A stretch of DNA of 7,102 nt from Verrucomicrobiales bacterium (GTDB taxonomy: Bacteria > Verrucomicrobiota > Verrucomicrobiia > Verrucomicrobiales > DEV007). The position numbers and the translations under genes were made by a program. Location: positions 1-7,102 of the forward strand of contig JAGNMT010000185.1 of NCBI GenBank assembly GCA_017991025.1, given 5' to 3'. Below are positions 5,608 through 7,102 of this stretch, piece after piece. Below the pieces are notes generated by a model that saw nothing but the letters and a program-made list of their open reading frames with translations, searched no databases and was not told the origin of the DNA. How positions within the stretch are numbered: the stretch's first letter is position 1; the number at the start of each line of letters is the position of its first letter.

Positions 5608-6942
5608 ATGACCCCCACGACTTTTCGACAGGTTCTCCTGATCAGTTTCGCCGCTCAACTCCCGCTCTTGAACCTGCGGGCGGGGGACTGGCCCCACTTT
5701 CTCGGTCCCAGGTTGGATTTGCACAGCTCGGAGACGGGGCTCGATTTCAATTTTCCCGAGACCGGCCCGAAAGTATTGTGGGAAGTGGAGCGGGGTAAAG
5801 GGCACGCCGGTCCGGTTATTGCCGACGGGAAACTGGTTTTTATTCATCAGGTGGACAAGAACGAACAGATCCGTTGTCTCGATGCCGCGACGGGAGCAGC
5901 GATTTGGGAGCATTCCTACCCGGTCGATGTCGCGCAGAGTTACGGGGTGGTTGACGCTCCTCGCTCCAGTCCTGTGATCGATCCTGAAACGAAGCTGGTC
6001 TATACTCTCGGTAATGACGGCGATCTCATTTGTTTCGGACTCGGGGACGGAGCTATCGTCTGGCAGGGCAAGTTGCCCGACCTGTTTGGTCCCTCGCCGG
6101 TTTTCTTTGGCTACGGGTCCTCCCCGGTGATTTACAAAGACAAACTCATCGTTCACGTCGGGGCGGATCGGGCTTGCGTTGTCGCCCTGAACAAAAAGGA
6201 CGGCAAGGTCATTTGGCAGAATGCGCATGACTGGGACGGAAGCTACGCTTCGCCGGTGGTGACGGAGATCAACGGGCGGGACACGCTCCTCGTCTTTGCG
6301 GGAGGCATGGTAAAACCGCCTACTGGAGGACTGCTCTGTATCAATCCGGAGGACGGAAAAATCGACAGTGATTTTGCGTGGCGCTCCGACAACTTTGCAA
6401 GCGTCAATGCGGCTAGCCCGGTGCCGTGCGGGGAGAATCGCGTTTTCCTGACCGAAGACTACGGCCTTGGCGGTGTCATGCTTCAATATGGTCCAGATTT
6501 CGCGCCGAGGATACTGTGGACATCCAAGGAGTTCGGATGTCAGTTCCAGACGCCGATTTATCATGATGGGGTCATCTACGGGTTCGGCGGGAACGGAGGA
6601 TTGATGCTCGCCTTCGATGCCGCGACCGGGCGTCACCTCTGGAACGAGGCGTTTTATCAAACTACGATTCCCTGGCAGGGCCGCGACATCCCGATCAGTC
6701 TCGGGCATGCGCACCTTATCCACGTGGACGGCGGATTTCTCTGTCTCAGCGAGGACGGTGCCCTCATCAGGATGGACTTGAGTTCGGCCGGTTTCAGGCT
6801 TGACGCCAAGTCGCGCCTCTTTTTTGCACCCGAGACATGGGCACCCCCCGTGATCAGCAACGGCAGACTCTACATCAATCAGAACGAGATGGGGTCGCGT
6901 CTGATATGCTACGATCTCTCGGGGAAGGCGGCGGCAGAGTGA
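5608..6942 (+). CDS. Secreted PQQ-like beta-propeller repeat protein
   Basis: A 444-residue exported protein. Residues 1-25 form a signal peptide with hydrophobic core and an LRA cleavage site before GDWPHFLGP (26-34), the WPxFxGP start typical of many secreted planctomycete and verrucomicrobial propeller proteins. Blade-like repeats with the (I/L)xxLDxxTGxxxW pattern occur at about 88-101 (IRCLDAATGAAIW), 140-152, 190-203 (VVALNKKDGKVIW), 242-258 and 332-345 (LMLAFDAATGRHLW). There is no sign of the catalytic residues or haem domain of quinoprotein dehydrogenases, so binding of PQQ is doubtful; such proteins are generally scaffolds, with BamB a distant fold relative. The ATG at 5608 was chosen for the signal peptide; the frame is open upstream to 5305, but that part is antisense-like filler overlapping the methyltransferase. 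The 49-base gap shows no terminator, so it may belong to the same operon. Specific role unknown. Confidence 0.88.
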   Translation: MTPTTFRQVLLISFAAQLPLLNLRAGDWPHFLGPRLDLHSSETGLDFNFPETGPKVLWEVERGKGHAGPVIADGKLVFIHQVDKNEQIRCLDAATGAAIWEHSYPVDVAQSYGVVDAPRSSPVIDPETKLVYTLGNDGDLICFGLGDGAIVWQGKLPDLFGPSPVFFGYGSSPVIYKDKLIVHVGADRACVVALNKKDGKVIWQNAHDWDGSYASPVVTEINGRDTLLVFAGGMVKPPTGGLLCINPEDGKIDSDFAWRSDNFASVNAASPVPCGENRVFLTEDYGLGGVMLQYGPDFAPRILWTSKEFGCQFQTPIYHDGVIYGFGGNGGLMLAFDAATGRHLWNEAFYQTTIPWQGRDIPISLGHAHLIHVDGGFLCLSEDGALIRMDLSSAGFRLDAKSRLFFAPETWAPPVISNGRLYINQNEMGSRLICYDLSGKAAAE

Positions 6943-6943
6943 C

Positions 6944-6973
6944 AAAAAAGGGGGAGGATTTTCATCCTCCCCC
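6944..6973 (-). terminator. Intrinsic terminator for the gene entering from the right edge
   Basis: A perfect 10-bp stem, GGGGGAGGAT (6950-6959) with ATCCTCCCCC (6964-6973), closes a four-base loop. On the minus strand it is followed at once by six T residues (complement of AAAAAA at 6944-6949), a textbook intrinsic terminator for the minus-strand gene ending at 7015. On the plus strand no T-run follows, so for the beta-propeller gene it would be at best an RNA-stabilising or weak terminating hairpin. It starts two bases after the beta-propeller stop codon. Confidence 0.85.
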
Positions 6974-7014
6974 GAAAGTATCCCCCTGAATCGGGGACTG
7001 GTTAACGGTTGTTT

Positions 7015-7102
7015 TTAAAACATAAAGCGTCCGCCGAGGAGCAGGGCGCTGTCGTATTTTTCGAATTCTCCGGCCACTTTGACACCGAATCTCTCTGATA
7101 CG
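7015..7102 (-). CDS. C-terminal end of a probable outer-membrane beta-barrel protein (partial)
   Basis: Only the last 28 residues and TAA stop (7017-7015) lie in the window. They read FGVKVAGEFEKYD, then ALLLGGRFMF at the very end, with alternating hydrophobic residues and a terminal Phe. A last strand of this kind with a C-terminal aromatic residue is the recognition signal used by the BAM machinery for outer-membrane beta-barrels. A well-formed minus-strand terminator 40 bases downstream supports a real gene end here. The family cannot be named from so short a piece. Confidence 0.55.
   Translation of the reverse strand, partial: VSERFGVKVAGEFEKYDSALLLGGRFMF

Noticed and set aside
5542..6945. 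Minus-strand open frame of 467 codons opposite the beta-propeller gene
   Set aside because: The plus strand has a signal peptide and repeated blade motifs; the minus-strand product is a low-stop shadow of GC-rich codons. The same applies to 4743-5579 and 3100-4062 on the minus strand.
6981..6997. Second small inverted repeat TCCCC...GGGGA near the right end
   Set aside because: Five base pairs with a seven-base loop and no T-run; likely chance in GC-rich sequence.

Overview
The window looks like a piece of a Verrucomicrobiota-type chromosome, or a close relative in the Planctomycetes-Verrucomicrobia-Chlamydiae group. The basis is gene content and protein style: a secreted PQQ-like beta-propeller beginning near a WPHFLGP motif, a small exported protein with a C-terminal CxxCH, a NosR-like FMN/iron-sulfur membrane protein away from any nos cluster, and few clear Shine-Dalgarno sites. 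This is inference from recognition; no search was run. I see no insertion sequence, CRISPR array, tRNA or rRNA.

Layout. Positions 1-1056 (minus) hold the N-terminal three quarters of a pyruvate kinase that runs off the left edge. A 153-base divergent spacer separates it from a small exported c-type cytochrome (1210-1584, plus). That gene converges, with 16 bases between stops, on an orphan rmlB, dTDP-glucose 4,6-dehydratase (1601-2677, minus). Upstream of rmlB on the same strand, 2712-2934 is the decayed remnant of a formate/nitrite transporter. Its first ~33 and last ~40 codons survive, the membrane core is gone, and there is one further frameshift. Divergent from it is a plus-strand run: a NosR-like FMN-binding protein with two CxxxCP motifs (3196-4338, with a real-looking N-terminus extending upstream to about 3085), a membrane-anchored pseudopilin-like protein (4342-4758), a SAM-dependent methyltransferase (4767-5558) and, after 49 bases, a secreted PQQ-like beta-propeller protein (5608-6942). 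A strong hairpin (6950-6973) has its T-run on the minus strand, so it fits best as terminator of the gene entering from the right edge. Only the last 28 residues of that gene are visible (7015-7102, minus), and they look like an outer-membrane beta-barrel end.

How the genes fit together. The three genes from 3196 to 5558 are separated by 3 and 8 bases and are probably co-transcribed; a shared function cannot be shown. The NosR-like protein points to electron transfer across the membrane, and the cytochrome and beta-propeller are exported, so part of the window concerns the cell envelope. Pyruvate kinase and RmlB are housekeeping or envelope-sugar enzymes.

Most worth a second look are the collapsed transporter gene whose promoter may now drive rmlB, the NosR-like gene whose conserved N-terminal helix has no ATG, GTG or TTG start, the leaderless pseudopilin-like protein coupled to it, and changed potassium-site residues in the pyruvate kinase. 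I did not find convincing evidence of an undescribed multi-gene system.
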